Program-made: the position numbers and the translations under genes | In this document: piece by piece, positions 4,865-6,020 of the stretch | How positions within the stretch are numbered: position 1 is the first letter of the stretch | How the letters are laid out: every line of letters starts with the position of its first letter | From: a bacterium | GTDB lineage: Bacteria > Cyanobacteriota > Vampirovibrionia > Gastranaerophilales > Gastranaerophilaceae | Reading direction: 5' to 3' | NCBI GenBank assembly: GCA_017995595.1 | Contig: JAGOIO010000086.1 | Span: 1 to 6,020, forward strand | DNA length: 6,020 nucleotides | The notes under the pieces: generated by a model | What the model was told of the DNA's origin: nothing | Seen by the model: only the letters and a program-made list of their open reading frames with translations | The model's database searches: none

Positions 4865-6020
4865 TTGAAGTTGGGAAGCGAAGATTTAAAAAAGAAAGAA
4901 TCTATATTTGAAAAGGCACGTTCTTACGGTGCCTTATTCAATAATAAGAGTTTTTGCTTTTTATGGGCAGCTCAAATCTTTTCGCAATTTGCTGACAGAA
5001 TCATTTTTGTTGTTTTTGTTACTATAATTGCGTTGAATTTTGACCCAAACGGAAATGCTACAAGTCTTCAAAGCTGGCTTTATATTGCGTTTACAATTCC
5101 TGCGATATTATTAACCGCTTTTGCCGGAGTTTTAATTGACAGATGGAATAAAAAATTAATAATGATAGTTACAAATATCGGCAGAGGGCTTATAATGCTT
5201 CTTCTGCCGTTATTTGATAAAACTCTTATCGGACTATATGCTCTGGCATTTTTATTATCATCGGTTACTCAATTCTTTGTGCCTGCTGAAGCTTCTATTA
5301 TTCCTGCGGTTGCAAACAAGTATCAACTTTTGACTGCAAATTCTTTGTTTGCTACGACTATGATGGCATCATTAATTTTTGGATTTGCTCTTGGTGATCC
5401 GATGATTAATATGTTTGGAATAAAATATGTGCATTTTGGAATTGCATTATTCTTTTTTGCTTCTGCATTTATGTTGTTATTCGTTAAGCATAAGCCTGTT
5501 GTGAGAGAAGCAAATTCAAAAGTTACCTTTTTTGATGATATGAAAGAGGGTATTGTTTATATTAAAAATAATCCTGTTGTAAGAGCTTCAATGACAAAAC
5601 TTGCATTATTATTTTCTGTTATTGTTATGCTTTCTATAATGTCCATTGGATTAAGTCAAAAATATTTGTATCCGCAAAATCATGCACTCGGAGCGCAAAA
5701 ATTTGCATATATTGTAGTTTATTGTGGTATTGGTATGGTTTTTGGTGCGTTTCTTGTCGGGAGAGTGTTTAGAAAAGTCGAAAATCATTTAATGGTTTAT
5801 ATCGGTATATTTGTTGGTGGCTTGGGCTTACTTTTGTTTTCACTTTTACCTTTTATTCCACAAACTATTATGTTTGATTTTGCAAGTAGAAAATTAGGTG
5901 CATTTTATTTAGAAAAATTTTATATGACACTTCCTATGTTTTATAGTTATGTAGTTGCAACTATAATTGGACTTTCTACCGCATTTGTTGCAATTCCTTC
6001 TCAAACAATTTTGCATACGG
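4865..6020 (+). CDS. MFS transporter, EntS/MFS_3-like exporter (3' end outside window)
   Basis: The frame is open for 385 codons to the right edge, so the C-terminus is missing. Hydrophobic segments recur throughout, as in a 12-helix major facilitator. The loop between helices 2 and 3 has the family motif A as GVLIDRWNKK (88-97), and FFVPAEASIIPAV followed by LLTANSLF matches the pattern of the MFS_3 group (enterobactin exporter EntS and macrolide exporters). LFNNKSFCFLWAAQIFSQFADR (24-45) is the usual start of such proteins, so residues 1-23 form a charged extension. No in-frame ATG exists between the TGA at 4847 and codon 100. TTG 4865 is therefore the best start, with TTG 4871 as alternative; AAGAAAGA upstream is a weak ribosome site. 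The 32-bp gap suggests co-transcription with secF. The exported substrate cannot be read from the sequence. It is probably a proton-coupled inner-membrane exporter. Confidence 0.88.
   Translation, partial: MKLGSEDLKKKESIFEKARSYGALFNNKSFCFLWAAQIFSQFADRIIFVVFVTIIALNFDPNGNATSLQSWLYIAFTIPAILLTAFAGVLIDRWNKKLIMIVTNIGRGLIMLLLPLFDKTLIGLYALAFLLSSVTQFFVPAEASIIPAVANKYQLLTANSLFATTMMASLIFGFALGDPMINMFGIKYVHFGIALFFFASAFMLLFVKHKPVVREANSKVTFFDDMKEGIVYIKNNPVVRASMTKLALLFSVIVMLSIMSIGLSQKYLYPQNHALGAQKFAYIVVYCGIGMVFGAFLVGRVFRKVENHLMVYIGIFVGGLGLLLFSLLPFIPQTIMFDFASRKLGAFYLEKFYMTLPMFYSYVVATIIGLSTAFVAIPSQTILHT
4913..4935 (+). repeat. 7-bp perfect inverted repeat inside the 5' end of the MFS gene
   Basis: AAGGCAC (4913-4919) and GTGCCTT (4929-4935) form a perfect 7-bp stem with a nine-base loop, within codons 17-24 of the transporter and about 80 bases after the secF stop. 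With four G-C pairs it is the most GC-rich hairpin in this AT-rich stretch. No T tract follows directly (ATTCAATAATAAGAG), so it is not a standard terminator, but it could slow transcription or early translation of the transporter. Confidence 0.45.

Noticed and set aside
1..6020. Mobile elements, CRISPR arrays, tRNA/rRNA genes, phage or defence genes
   Set aside because: No transposase, integrase, spaced direct repeats or RNA-like folded segments are visible. Nearly all of the sequence is accounted for by six envelope, secretion, transport and metabolic genes.

Overview
The window is AT-rich (about one third G+C by eye) chromosomal DNA from a diderm bacterium. An LptC-like and an LptA-like gene imply an outer membrane with lipopolysaccharide or a similar lipid. 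Separate secD and secF genes, a compact 436-residue SecD with an N-terminus ending in PTKLGLDLVGG, and the low G+C would suit a non-photosynthetic relative of cyanobacteria (Melainabacteria/Vampirovibrionia, for example Gastranaerophilales). That placement is an inference from general appearance. Other AT-rich diderms are not excluded.

Layout: the left quarter (1-1362) is on the minus strand and holds lptC followed by lptA. They overlap by 4 bp (ATGA), and lptA runs off the left edge. A 117-bp divergent intergenic region (1363-1479) separates them from a plus-strand series: dapA (1480-2385), secD (2460-3770), secF (3813-4832) and a major facilitator superfamily (MFS) exporter gene that starts at TTG 4865 and runs off the right edge. 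The divergent region holds perfect TATAAT boxes for both directions in nearly the same 35 bp, plus a 20-bp inverted repeat just before the lptC start.

Function: LptC and LptA form part of the trans-envelope bridge that carries lipopolysaccharide from the inner to the outer membrane. DapA makes the first committed step toward diaminopimelate and lysine, so it feeds peptidoglycan. SecD and SecF form the proton-driven accessory complex of the Sec translocon. The MFS protein is a probable drug or siderophore-type exporter of unknown substrate. Four of the six genes serve the cell envelope or secretion directly, and dapA supplies its wall precursor. dapA-secD-secF-MFS may be co-transcribed, with a possible extra promoter before secD.

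I see no mobile element, CRISPR array, RNA gene or phage gene, and no evidence of a new defence or biosynthetic system. The points most worth a second look are the three-fold repeat in the LptA-like protein, the overlapping divergent promoters, the dyads before lptC, the non-ATG start and internal hairpin of the MFS gene, and the altered segment after the DapA catalytic lysine.
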